Assembly (NCBI GenBank): GCA_019637395.1 | Contig: JAHBVR010000021.1 | Span: 78,667 to 142,666, forward strand | Length of the DNA stretch: 64,000 nt | From: Vulcanimicrobiota bacterium | GTDB taxonomy: Bacteria > Vulcanimicrobiota > Xenobia > Xenobiales > JADMJV01 | Direction of reading: 5' to 3' | Shown here: positions 43,606 to 52,392 of the stretch, piece by piece | Layout of the letters: each line of letters begins with the position of its first letter | How positions within the stretch are numbered: the stretch's first letter is position 1 | Position numbers and translations under genes: made by a program | Notes under the pieces: generated by a model | Told to the model about the DNA's origin: nothing | The model's input: the letters and a program-made list of their open reading frames with translations, nothing else | The model's database searches: none

Positions 43606-44448
43606 TCAGAGCCGTTGGAGCCAGACCGTGACTTCGAAACGGTTGTAGAAGAGCTGTTTCAGACGCGGGATGCGGTAGGCCGAACGCAGTAAATTCAGAG
43701 CGCGGCGCAAAGGGCCGCGGCGCGACTCGAGCTCTTCAGCCACGTTGCCGAGCTTCAGAGTGATCACTGCCAGGCTGCCGGAACGCAGCCGGGGAGCGGC
43801 CCGCAGCATGATTTCGGCCGACTCTTCCGCGTGCATCCACATGTCGTTCACGATCAGATCGTAGCTTTGGCAGGACTGAGCCAGGTGCTCCTGAGCCGTT
43901 TGTTGGTGGTGGATAAGATTCGGGTGCTTCCACTGCATGTCTCGTGGATCGACGGCCGTAACCGACAGTCCGGCACGGTTCAACACACGCGACCAGCCTC
44001 CCGGCGCAGCCCCCAGGTCGAGCGCCCGGCCGTGCAGACGAAGGTTGAAGGTTGCGATGGCCCGGTTCACTAGCTCGGGATCGGGAGTAAAGTGAGGCAC
44101 TCCCCAGGGCCAGGGTGTGAGTTGCTGGGCGGGCCACACCACTCCCGCGCAGTCTTGAAATCGGTAGAGGGTGGGAAGATTCGGCTGAAAGGGCTGAACG
44201 AATAAGGGAGCGGGTTTCTCCAACGTCTGCGCCAGCTGCGGGGGATTGGGCTGAACAGGATGAATGTGGCGTACATAAATCGGCGGTCGATGACGCCACC
44301 TTTGGCTTAATCGCTGAAATGTACCCGGCCAGTCGGCCAGGAGCACATCGGGCGCCAGACGTCGGAAGTTGCACAGACCGGTGCGCCGGGCTTCGCCCTG
44401 AGCGAGGCTGGCGAAGGGGGCGGAATAGGTGAGGACGACAGGAGTCAT
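43606..44448 (-). CDS. FtsJ/RlmM-like SAM-dependent methyltransferase
   Basis: 280 residues. The N-terminal third is a THUMP-like or unclassified domain. The Rossmann methyltransferase starts with ALDLGAAPGGWSRVL (SAM loop) near residue 142, TAVDPRDM near 163, the catalytic VNDMWM near 200, the Lys in VITLKLG near 232 and the Glu in FEVTVWL at the end: the K-D-K-E tetrad class of 2'-O-ribose methyltransferases. Closest by layout to RlmM, which acts on 23S rRNA; target not certain. Confidence 0.87.
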   Translation of the reverse strand: MTPVVLTYSAPFASLAQGEARRTGLCNFRRLAPDVLLADWPGTFQRLSQRWRHRPPIYVRHIHPVQPNPPQLAQTLEKPAPLFVQPFQPNLPTLYRFQDCAGVVWPAQQLTPWPWGVPHFTPDPELVNRAIATFNLRLHGRALDLGAAPGGWSRVLNRAGLSVTAVDPRDMQWKHPNLIHHQQTAQEHLAQSCQSYDLIVNDMWMHAEESAEIMLRAAPRLRSGSLAVITLKLGNVAEELESRRGPLRRALNLLRSAYRIPRLKQLFYNRFEVTVWLQRL

Positions 44449-44549
44449 TCTCGGTTACGGACCATCAGAGAGGGCCGCGCTCTGCCAAGCTACCCGGTGA
44501 GGTTAGCTTGAGGCCGGGCGGAAGTCAAGGCCTGGGGTGCGAACCCGGC

Positions 44550-46514
44550 ATGGTGAGGAAGTGCTTGCTGGTTTTGGGGCCGCTGCTTTTCGGAATGCTC
44601 CTGGCCGCATCCTTGTGGGCGCGGCTGGATGGAGCGCGGCTGCCGGCCCGGCTGGAGTGGGATGGGCACTACTGGCGGGTGCTGGAGGCCGGCTTGCCGC
44701 TGGCGGCCGGCGATGAGATCGTGGACATCGAAGGACAGGCAGCCTCCTTCGCCACGCTGCTGGGCGATCCGGTGAAGTTGCGTTCCCGGGCCGAGTTAGA
44801 GCAATGGCTGGAGGAGAAGCGTTTTCTCTACGGGCGAATGAGATCCGGTTGGCTGCGCCTGGAGGTGCTGCGCCAAGGCCAATTGGTGCCGCTGCGTTTG
44901 AGTCCCGCCCGGGATAGTTGGAGAGAATGGGCCAGAGAGGCCTGGATTGAAGTCTTGCCCGCCTGCTTCTTTCTCTGGGCGGGATGGACAACCTTGGCGC
45001 GGGCTCCGCGCCGCCCGGAATCCTTCTGGTTTTGTCTGATGTGTCTGCTGACCAGTTTGTGTTATCTGGCCAGCACTCCCTTTCGCACCGGGGTGATGCT
45101 TCACCCCACCGCTCTGACCTGCTTTCTGGCCATCAACCTGGCCTCGTTTTTGTTCGGACCGGCCGTTCTTTTGCACGTGACTCTGCTGGTCCCGGAACGG
45201 AGCGTGCGCACCGGTTCACTGGTGGCTCTTTACGCCTTGGTAGGCCTGACCCTCATGAGTCTGGATGTCCCCTTGCAGGTGGGTGTGGTCGGTAGCCTTT
45301 ACGCGGCGGTGCTGCTGGCTGTTGTCTGGGCGACCTGGCGCTACCGCTCGTCCGTTCATCGCCAGCAGATGAAGTGGATCTGGGCGGGCTACGTTTGGGG
45401 GCTGACGCCGGGCTTGCTGTTCAATGGGCTGCCCTTGCTGTTGGGCCGCGAACGGGTTTTCGAAGACGCCGTGGTCGGATTTTTTCTGATCTGCATTCCC
45501 TGGTTTTACTCGCTGGCTATTCAGCGCTACCGGCTTTTTGATATCGAGACCCTGGCCGAGGGAAGTCTGGTCTACGTCTTCACGCTCGCTTTGATTTGCC
45601 TGTTGGAGATGAGCCTGCTGGCGGCTCTGGGCGGCGGTTTCGCTCTGCCCACGGCGACGGTGATTCTGATGGCGCTGATCGCTTCCAGTTACGGTGCCGT
45701 CCATGTTCGAGTAGCGCGGCTCTTTCCGCGGAAAGAGCCGGAGGTCGTGCAAGAATTCCTGGCGCGGGCCAGTGGGCGCCCTTCGGCGGAAGTGCTGGAT
45801 TGTCTCTACCAGACGCTCCAAGAATGGCCGGCTCCGCAAAGCTTGCAGTGGATTGCCGGGCAGGCTCGGGTTGGCTGCGATTTGTACCTGGGAGAACCGG
45901 TCACGGCCGAACTCCAACTGGAGGCACCGCGGGGATTGTTGCTCGGACCCTTGCAGCACGGGCACTACACCAGCCGGGTCGTGCTGCTGCTCGAACAGTT
46001 GGCCCGTCAGGCCGCTCTGCTTTACCAGAATGCCCGGCTCTTTGAAGAGGAGGCGGTGCGGCGTGAAAGTGCGCTGGAAGAGCGCGAGCGGCTGCTCAAT
46101 GATTTGCATGATGGAGTGGGCGCAACCCTGGCCTCGATTCGTATGTTGAGCGGGCAGCCCGAGGTGTCGGCGCTGGCCGGAGATGCCCTTTTTGAGTTAC
46201 AGCACTTTCTCTACGATGGCCTGGACTATACGCTGGCGGCCGATGTTTTGGTGGCGGAGTTTCGCGCCTATGGAAACCGGATTTTACCCGACTTCGTTTT
46301 GACCGCCCGGGTGGAGGTGGAAGTGGTCAATCGCTCGGCCGGTCTGGCCGCTTTCCGTGTTTATCGGGAAACGTTACAGCGGTGCCGGGCGGCGGAGCGG
46401 CTAAGGCTGCACCTGGAGATCTTGAGGGAAAGGATGGTTCTGGTAGTGGAGGCTGGCGAGGGGCTGAGCGAGCGGGTCGAGCTCCCCTGTCAGGCGGCGT
46501 CCAGGCGGACATAA
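44550..46514 (+). CDS. Polytopic sensor kinase with degenerate ATPase domain
   Basis: 654 residues from ATG 44550. A TM helix, a PDZ-like segment (AGDEIVDIEGQ), eight or so TM helices about 140-400, then a HisKA_3 helix with NDLHDGVGATLASIRML near residue 525. The expected ATPase domain follows but FRVYRETLQRC replaces the N box that should contain an Asn, and no GxGxG lid can be found. It may act as a phosphoacceptor or decoy only. No response regulator is adjacent. Confidence 0.78.
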   Translation: MVRKCLLVLGPLLFGMLLAASLWARLDGARLPARLEWDGHYWRVLEAGLPLAAGDEIVDIEGQAASFATLLGDPVKLRSRAELEQWLEEKRFLYGRMRSGWLRLEVLRQGQLVPLRLSPARDSWREWAREAWIEVLPACFFLWAGWTTLARAPRRPESFWFCLMCLLTSLCYLASTPFRTGVMLHPTALTCFLAINLASFLFGPAVLLHVTLLVPERSVRTGSLVALYALVGLTLMSLDVPLQVGVVGSLYAAVLLAVVWATWRYRSSVHRQQMKWIWAGYVWGLTPGLLFNGLPLLLGRERVFEDAVVGFFLICIPWFYSLAIQRYRLFDIETLAEGSLVYVFTLALICLLEMSLLAALGGGFALPTATVILMALIASSYGAVHVRVARLFPRKEPEVVQEFLARASGRPSAEVLDCLYQTLQEWPAPQSLQWIAGQARVGCDLYLGEPVTAELQLEAPRGLLLGPLQHGHYTSRVVLLLEQLARQAALLYQNARLFEEEAVRRESALEERERLLNDLHDGVGATLASIRMLSGQPEVSALAGDALFELQHFLYDGLDYTLAADVLVAEFRAYGNRILPDFVLTARVEVEVVNRSAGLAAFRVYRETLQRCRAAERLRLHLEILRERMVLVVEAGEGLSERVELPCQAASRRT

Positions 46515-46619
46515 TATTCTTTTATCTTAATAGAGCCAATTTTGCGAAAAGACCCAAGGTTTCCGCCATGGTCAAGGAATGGCAAAGGAACGGCCTTCCT
46601 CAGTTCAGGACTCCCCCTC

Positions 46620-46904
46620 CCGCCTCAGCTATTGTCCGATCGCTCTCTGCGGCTCAATCGCGAGGAGGCGGGGATCTATCGCCGAGAAGTCGAAAAATTA
46701 CCCGTGTAGGAAGGACAGAAAGTCATGCAATTCGCCACCAGTTGGGAGAAAGAAGGCTACCAGAAAGGTCTTCGTGAGGGCCGCCGCGAGGGGGTTTTCG
46801 AGGTCGCTCTCCAAGCGCTGCAGAGCGGGGTTCCCATCGAACAGGTGGCCCAGTTTAGCGGACTGTCCCTGGACGAACTCAAGAGGGCTTCTCGAGGCAA
46901 ATAG
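46620..46904 (+). pseudogene. Remnant of an Rpn/PD-(D/E)XK transposase-like nuclease gene
   Basis: In one frame, RSLRLNREEAGIYRREVEKLPV is followed by a TAG at 46708-46710 and then EGQKVMQFATSWEKEGYQKGLREGRREG with VPIEQVAQFSGLSLDELKRA at the end. This is the characteristic C-terminal tail of Rpn-family recombination-promoting nucleases. The nuclease domain upstream is missing. A 59-residue open frame from ATG 46725 remains but is probably not a functional gene. Confidence 0.7.
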
Positions 46905-46928
46905 CCGCCTAGCGGTTTTGTTCATGCT

Positions 46929-47933
46929 CTACTCGCCCTGGCTAGAGCTGACAACGCGGTTGCGTCCGAGTTCTTTGGCTCTATAGAGGGCCTTGTCGGC
47001 AGTGCGCAGGAGGTCCATTTTGTCTTCGCCGTCTTCCGGGTAGGTGGCCAGGCCGAGGCTGATGGTGACCGGTAGTTTTTGATTTTTATAGAAGAAGTCG
47101 CGGCTGGCTACCAGGGCGCGCAGGCGCTCCGCCAGGTGCAGTCCATCCGTACCTGAGGTGCCGGCCAGGATCAGAGCGAACTCTTCGCCGCCGTAACGGG
47201 CCAGCACATCATGCTGGCGCAATTCTTTCGAGATGAGACCGGTCAGTTCGCAGAGGACCTGGTCTCCGGCCTGGTGGCCGTAGGTGTCATTCAGTTTTTT
47301 GAAGGAATCCAGGTCGAGCAGGGCCACCGTCAGGGGCTTTTCGTGGCGGCGCGAGTCGGCCAGTTCCTGGCTGAGACGCTGGTCCAGATAGCGCCGATTG
47401 TAGATGTTGGTGAGGCCGTCCAAGACCGAGAGTTCGTAGAGACGGTGGCTTTCCAGGGCCAGCGAGATGTGGGCGGCGATGAGCACCACCAGTTCCAGCT
47501 CCTCCTGCACGAAGATGTGGTCGGGCCGGCCGGTGGTCAGGGTCAACACCCCGATCAGCCGGCGGTGCATTTCCAGCGGAACGCAAATCATCGAGACCAT
47601 CTGGCGCATTTGCCCGTCGTGCTGCTTGAATCGGGGATCTTTGGTGACATCTTCGATGAGCACGGGTTCGCGGTTTTGGGCCACCCAGCCGGCCACGCCC
47701 TCGCCCAGGCGGAAGCGGATGTTTTCACGCTCCCACTGGGATAGCGCCGAGGAATCGTGAAAGGCCAGCTGGTGGTTTTCTTCGTCGAGAATCAGCACGG
47801 AGCAGCGATCGGCGCTGAGCAACTGGTTCAACTCCTCAGCCAGGCGGTGGACCACTTCCTGCAGAGGGTGATTGGCGGCAATCAGCCGGGTGGTGGCGAG
47901 CAGGGCTTCGAGAAGGCGCTTTTCTCCAGACAT
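46929..47933 (-). CDS. GAF-GGDEF diguanylate cyclase
   Basis: 334 residues without membrane helices: GAF domain about 8-155 (SADRCSVLILDEENHQLAF), linker helix, GGDEF domain about 165-330 with LDSFKKLND and the active site ARYGGEEFALIL. An RxxD inhibitory site (RQHD) sits five residues before GGEEF, so product feedback by c-di-GMP is expected. It makes c-di-GMP under control of a small ligand or redox signal bound by GAF. The start codon lies in a perfect inverted repeat at 47931-47956. Confidence 0.94.
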   Translation of the reverse strand: MSGEKRLLEALLATTRLIAANHPLQEVVHRLAEELNQLLSADRCSVLILDEENHQLAFHDSSALSQWERENIRFRLGEGVAGWVAQNREPVLIEDVTKDPRFKQHDGQMRQMVSMICVPLEMHRRLIGVLTLTTGRPDHIFVQEELELVVLIAAHISLALESHRLYELSVLDGLTNIYNRRYLDQRLSQELADSRRHEKPLTVALLDLDSFKKLNDTYGHQAGDQVLCELTGLISKELRQHDVLARYGGEEFALILAGTSGTDGLHLAERLRALVASRDFFYKNQKLPVTISLGLATYPEDGEDKMDLLRTADKALYRAKELGRNRVVSSSQGE

Positions 47934-47956
47934 GCACCCAGGGTTCTGGGTGCATG
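47931..47956 (-). promoter_or_regulatory. Perfect 10-bp inverted repeat spanning the GGDEF start codon
   Basis: CATGCACCCA (47931-47940), six bases, TGGGTGCATG (47947-47956). On the transcribed strand the AUG closes the 3' arm, so the hairpin would bury the start codon. The same palindrome could equally be a DNA operator. Confidence 0.65.
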
Positions 47957-47971
47957 TCCGGTTTCATCTTT

Positions 47972-48421
47972 TTAGCGGCCGGCGGCTTCGATCTCCAGTC
48001 CGTTCAAGGCCTGACTCAGGGCGGCGTCGTGGGAGCGGGCCAGGGCTTGATTGCGGCACAGATGGAGAGCGGTGGCCGACTCCTGCTGCTTCTTCCAGTA
48101 AGCGCGGTCGAACCGGGCTCCCTGAAGCAGGGCCATGGCTCGATATTCTTGTTCTTGAGCACCGGTTGGACCAGTGGCCATGGGCATCTCGCGGGTCTCC
48201 GCCAGCCGGGCCAGACGCTGGAAGTCGGCCCGGCTTTCGGCCTCGATCTTACGAGCGTGAGACAAAACCGCGGGGTCGTGCGAATGTTCCAGGGCCAATC
48301 GGGCGTAGCGCCCCATTTCCTGAGTGACTTCGCCGGCCTTGGCAGCCCAGAAGTAGTCGCCACGAGTGGGGATGGCCTGGGCGATGGCTGCCAGGCAAAG
48401 CACGGGAATGAGCATCTTCAT
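47972..48421 (-). CDS. DUF4142-like exported protein
   Basis: 149 residues: signal peptide MKMLIPVLCLAAIAQA, then a four-helix bundle pattern typical of DUF4142: FWAAKAGEVTQEMGRYA, a central ARKIEAESRADFQRLARLA and GARFDRAYWKKQQESATALH. Function of the family is unknown. I prefer the ATG at 48421, six bases after TATGCT, to the one at 48427 that abuts it. Confidence 0.72.
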   Translation of the reverse strand: MKMLIPVLCLAAIAQAIPTRGDYFWAAKAGEVTQEMGRYARLALEHSHDPAVLSHARKIEAESRADFQRLARLAETREMPMATGPTGAQEQEYRAMALLQGARFDRAYWKKQQESATALHLCRNQALARSHDAALSQALNGLEIEAAGR

Positions 48422-48493
48422 ACCCATAGCATAGGAAAAATTCTGAGGTCCGGCCCCCAGATTCCATACTGCGGGTCTATGACGGTGGTACTT

Positions 48494-50464
48494 TTACAGT
48501 TGATTTAACACTTCGCGAGCGGTAGCCGGCCGTTGTTCGGGATCGCGAGCGAGCAGGGCCATGATCAGGTGGACCAGCCTGGCAGTGGCCTGGGGGCAAA
48601 GCTCGGAAAGATGCGGGGCATCTTGCGTCAGGCGGAAGAGAATCGCTTCACCAGGGTTGGAGTGTTTGAAGGGGTTTTGGCCGCTGAGCATTTCGTAGGC
48701 CATGACACCGATGGCGTAGAGATCGGAACGGGGGTCGTCGTTGGAGCCCTGGATCCGTTCGGGTGCCAGGTAATCGAGCGTGCCGAAAATCTCCCCGCTA
48801 CGTGTCAATTGGCTGGCCTGAGAGTCAAAAGCCAGTCCGAAGTCGACCAGTTTCAGGTCATAGAATTCCCAGGGTGGGGTCAGCGAGCGGGTGCGCACCA
48901 TCACGTTCTCGGGCTTCAGATCCCGATGCACCACTGATTTTTGGTGGGCATAGTCGAGGGCTTCCAGCATGGGGCGAATCAGCGAGAGAACCTGAGATTC
49001 CTCCATCGCCTGGCCTTCGCTGAGGAAATCGCGCAACGGGCGCCCTTCCAGCAATTCCATGGTGAGATAGAGCAAGCTGGATTCGTCACCCGATGGGTGC
49101 ACTTCCACGATATGCGGGTGGTGAAGCTGAGAGCTGATGCGGATTTCGCGCCTGAAGCGGCGGCGGAACTCCTGGTTCTCGGCGGCGGCCGGGTGCACGA
49201 TTTTGATAGCTACCGAGCGGCTGATATCGAGAGTATCGGTAGGGAGCGCCTGGTAGACGGTGGCAAATCCCCCGGTTCCCAGTTTGCGTACCACCTGGTA
49301 GGCTCCCAACACCTTCAGGATCAGCGGATCATCAGAATCGGCCAGTTTCTGCATTTCCAGCAGTCGCTGCTGGCGCAGGCGCGCGGCCAGCCAGTATTCG
49401 CCGAAGCAACACAGATTCCAGGTCAACAGCAGGCTGACCCAGGGCAAAAACCAGTGTGTGTAGAGCGGAACAGCTGCTCCCAGAGCCAACCCGGCCAGGT
49501 TACCTGATAGACAAGGCAGCCAGTGTGGACGGGCGGCCAGAATGAGCAGCAGCGCCAGCAAGCCGTTGCACCACCAACTGGTGGGTAGAAACCAGGCGTT
49601 CTGCAGGATGGCGTTGAGAGCCATGGCGTGGAGACTGACTTTAGGCACTCGGGTATTGAGGGGGGTTGTGCCCAGGTCGCCGGAACCCGCAGCCACATAG
49701 CCGATGAAAACGACGCGACCTTCCAGATGGGGATTCCCGCCCTCCTGATCCCATTGTTGGAGTTGGGCGGGGGAAACGTGGACGAAGTTTCTGGGGGTGG
49801 CCTGCTGCCAGACGGCCCGCTCATCGAGCAAGATTCGCCCGGGGAAGACCTTTTCCAGAGTCTCGCCCTGGTCGTCATAGTCGCTGACGTGGATTCTTCC
49901 TTGCGCGTCAATGATCTTGGGATCCCACGAACGTTCCCGCAGGTTCAGGAAAGCGGCCAGAGCCAAGGAGGGGAGGGGCTGTCCGTCGCTGCCGGGGGTA
50001 TACCAGGTATACCGTCGTAGCTTGCCGTCCGGGTCCGGAAAGAGGTTGAGCAGTCCGGCCATCTGTTCCTGGCCGGCAGGCAGGTGGCTGCTCTCGGTGG
50101 TCGTGCGACCGAGCACGACATCGACGTGATCGAGGACTTGTTCCCAGAACTTGGCGAAGTCTTGATCTTTACCTCGAATCAGCAGCAGGTCCAGGGCGAT
50201 GACCTGAGTGCCCTGACGGCGTAGCAACTCCATGAGTTCGGCGATTCCGTCGTATTCCTCACGGGTGTCAGACCAGCGGTCCAGTTGCTCCTCGGTAATG
50301 TCCAGATAAGCGATACGGGTGGACACAGGCGGGGCCAGCGGGGCTTTCAGCTTCAAGAAGACATCGAATCCCCACGTATCCAGAGGGCTGAGTGGAGCGG
50401 TGAGTTGGAACCAACCGACCCAAAAAAGCAGGACGCCGAGGCGCCAGAGCCAGATGGTTTTCAT
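48494..50464 (-). CDS. CHASE2-sensor Ser/Thr protein kinase
   Basis: 656 residues from ATG 50464. A TM helix, an extracytoplasmic CHASE2 domain about 25-285 (IAYLDITEEQLDRW ... VVFIGYVAAGSGDL), two or three TM helices about 305-375, then a cytoplasmic Hanks-type kinase about 390-650: glycine loop LGTGGFATVY, Lys in VAIKIV, HRDLKPENV, VDFGLA, GTLDYLAPE. It senses an envelope signal and phosphorylates cytosolic proteins. ATGA-coupled to the upstream exported partner. Confidence 0.92.
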   Translation of the reverse strand: MKTIWLWRLGVLLFWVGWFQLTAPLSPLDTWGFDVFLKLKAPLAPPVSTRIAYLDITEEQLDRWSDTREEYDGIAELMELLRRQGTQVIALDLLLIRGKDQDFAKFWEQVLDHVDVVLGRTTTESSHLPAGQEQMAGLLNLFPDPDGKLRRYTWYTPGSDGQPLPSLALAAFLNLRERSWDPKIIDAQGRIHVSDYDDQGETLEKVFPGRILLDERAVWQQATPRNFVHVSPAQLQQWDQEGGNPHLEGRVVFIGYVAAGSGDLGTTPLNTRVPKVSLHAMALNAILQNAWFLPTSWWCNGLLALLLILAARPHWLPCLSGNLAGLALGAAVPLYTHWFLPWVSLLLTWNLCCFGEYWLAARLRQQRLLEMQKLADSDDPLILKVLGAYQVVRKLGTGGFATVYQALPTDTLDISRSVAIKIVHPAAAENQEFRRRFRREIRISSQLHHPHIVEVHPSGDESSLLYLTMELLEGRPLRDFLSEGQAMEESQVLSLIRPMLEALDYAHQKSVVHRDLKPENVMVRTRSLTPPWEFYDLKLVDFGLAFDSQASQLTRSGEIFGTLDYLAPERIQGSNDDPRSDLYAIGVMAYEMLSGQNPFKHSNPGEAILFRLTQDAPHLSELCPQATARLVHLIMALLARDPEQRPATAREVLNQL

Positions 50465-51180
50465 TTTCCGAGGCGGTAGATAAACACTCCTGGCTTGTCT
50501 CGGGTGTAGGGAATCCAATCAGCGTTTTTCTGCCAGTCCAGGCTCTGGCCTACTTTGATCTGGCGAGAACTTGCCTTGGAGGAAGCTTCCTGAGTCACTT
50601 CTCCAGCCCCGGCGCTCGGGGGGTTCATCGAGCGGGCGGAGGTGGTGCGCACACCACCCAGCTCGCTGGGCACGGGTCCCGAGTAATGGAAGCTTTGATC
50701 GCGACGGGCCAGCCAGTGACTGAAGTTGTCGTGCAGCGCTGTGCGGGCCGGCTGGCTGTTTTGCGGCTGCTGCTTCCATTTTTTCACCAGATCCATCAAT
50801 TGTCCCGAAGTAGCCGAGTCTTGCGGCACCACCACCACAAAAAATTCGCTGGCCCGCAGCGGCTTGTCGACGATGAAATCTTGAGAAGCCTGTTCATCCA
50901 CCTGCAATTGACGAATGAATGGCGGTAGGCTCGGGATTTCCCGGGCGTTGCCGCGTAGGAAGGCACTGGTCACGACGGTGCAGGGCTGCTTGCGTGCCTC
51001 CACCCGGAAGCGAAGTTTGCTCCCCGCCGGCACCACTTCGTTGGGGGAAATCTTCTTTTCGTCCGCTTCTACCACCCGGGACAAAACGAAAACGACGCCC
51101 TGGTCAGGGACTCTAGTCTTGGCCTGAACCGCCAGCGGTAAGAGCATGAAAGAAAAGATCACGGTGAATGGTTTGAGCAC
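50461..51180 (-). CDS. Exported partner of the CHASE2 kinase (DUF4384-like)
   Basis: 239 residues from a GTG at 51180 with SD AGGAGG about six bases upstream. Signal peptide about 1-20 ending VQA, then a beta-rich domain (VVPAGSKLRFRVEARKQPCTVVT) similar in pattern to DUF4384 proteins found next to caspase and kinase genes, a low-complexity linker, and a short C-terminal domain. That family link is tentative. Its stop overlaps the kinase start by four bases, so the two are expressed together. Confidence 0.72.
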   Translation of the reverse strand: MLKPFTVIFSFMLLPLAVQAKTRVPDQGVVFVLSRVVEADEKKISPNEVVPAGSKLRFRVEARKQPCTVVTSAFLRGNAREIPSLPPFIRQLQVDEQASQDFIVDKPLRASEFFVVVVPQDSATSGQLMDLVKKWKQQPQNSQPARTALHDNFSHWLARRDQSFHYSGPVPSELGGVRTTSARSMNPPSAGAGEVTQEASSKASSRQIKVGQSLDWQKNADWIPYTRDKPGVFIYRLGK

Positions 51181-51249
51181 ACAACCTCCTGTACTGGACG
51201 AGTGGTCGGAGGATCTTTGCTCTTATTCCAAACCTTCCCTTTGCGCCTT

Positions 51250-52266
51250 TTAAATGGTGGCCGTGGAAACGATGAGCGGGTGATCGCTGGTGCCCGCAGA
51301 TTGAGTGCGGTGGTCCGCCGTGTAGTTGGAGAAATGGACGCCCGAACCGAAAATGTAGTCGATCTCGCTGCGCGCTTTGTTAGGCGCGGCCGAATCCATG
51401 CCGACCCGGTCCATACTGCCGTCGACTGACTTGCGATCATTGAAGTCGCCGGTAAAGATGACGGGCAGCCCGGTGGCCTGCAACTGGCGCATCAAATCCT
51501 GTTCGATGCGGATGGCCTTAGCGCGGTTGGCGGCATTGTGAGGGTGGTCCTTGGTGTCCGCGGGGTTGTGGATGTTGACCACCCACATCTGCTTGCCGGT
51601 GGCTTTATCCTCAAGCTTGGCGATGGGCATCTCGCGCTTGTGGCCTTCAAAGTAAGGAATACTGAACGAGCGCTTTTCCACCAGACGGAATTTCTCTTTG
51701 TTGTAGACGATGGCGTTGTCTTTCTCGCCGACCACGCCGAAATTAGGGGCCAGGCGTTTGAAAGCCGCCTGCTGGTCTCCCTGGAATTCTTGCATGCCGG
51801 CGATGTCCACGTTGTGGCTTTTCATGGCGGCCACGGCTCCGCGCATACGGTCCACGCCGCTGTTCATACCGGGCTTGTTGCCGCTTGCGTTGGTGTGGGA
51901 AGAGCCCAGCACGTTGAAGGAGGAGACGTTGAAGCTGGATTTGCCGCCGGGTTGGGGTGGAGTGGTGCCGAAGCCGAGGCCCCCGCCGCTCAGTCCGTTC
52001 GCAGGGCTGGCACCGCGGGGCGAAGTGCTGTTGGGACCGCCCAGCATCAGGTTGGCCAGCATCAGGAACATTTGCATTTCCAGTTGAAGCATCTGCTGCA
52101 TCTGGGCCTGGAGCCCCAGACTGCTATTCATCGAGCAGGGACAGGCCAGCGGTAGGCCACCGCCCAGCCGGTCCAGGGCGCCGCCACCGCTGAAGGGCAG
52201 GGGAGCGGTGCCGGTATTGAGCAGGTTGTTGTCGGTGCTGAAGGGGTTTGCGGAGATGAAAGCCAT
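51250..52266 (-). CDS. Endonuclease/exonuclease/phosphatase-family protein with Gln/Met-rich N-terminus
   Basis: 338 residues. Residues 1-110 are low-complexity, with a Met/Gln/Leu-rich helix (LQAQMQQMLQLEMQMFLML) and Gly/Ser/Pro stretches; no signal peptide. Residues about 112-338 are an EEP domain: SSFNVLGSSH, MQEFQG (metal Glu), VVNIHNPAD, FTGDFNDRKS, RSEIDYIF and the terminal TSDHPLIV. It cleaves nucleic acid or a phosphoester. TATACT ends six bases before the ATG, with no SD. Confidence 0.87.
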   Translation of the reverse strand: MAFISANPFSTDNNLLNTGTAPLPFSGGGALDRLGGGLPLACPCSMNSSLGLQAQMQQMLQLEMQMFLMLANLMLGGPNSTSPRGASPANGLSGGGLGFGTTPPQPGGKSSFNVSSFNVLGSSHTNASGNKPGMNSGVDRMRGAVAAMKSHNVDIAGMQEFQGDQQAAFKRLAPNFGVVGEKDNAIVYNKEKFRLVEKRSFSIPYFEGHKREMPIAKLEDKATGKQMWVVNIHNPADTKDHPHNAANRAKAIRIEQDLMRQLQATGLPVIFTGDFNDRKSVDGSMDRVGMDSAAPNKARSEIDYIFGSGVHFSNYTADHRTQSAGTSDHPLIVSTATI

Positions 52267-52392
52267 AGTCAGAGTATACCAATGAGTTCGAGTGAAATCG
52301 TGCGAATGGCGTTAAATGTTGCGTTCGTTTTGTCTGAGTGAATTATCCCGAGTTTATCCTGTAGGAAAAGTTAACAATTTCGGGGCTCTGGG

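Noticed and set aside
52282-52341. An 18-codon ATG frame between the EEP and peptidase genes.
   Set aside because: Too short, no SD, and it overlaps the minus-strand promoter of 52266.
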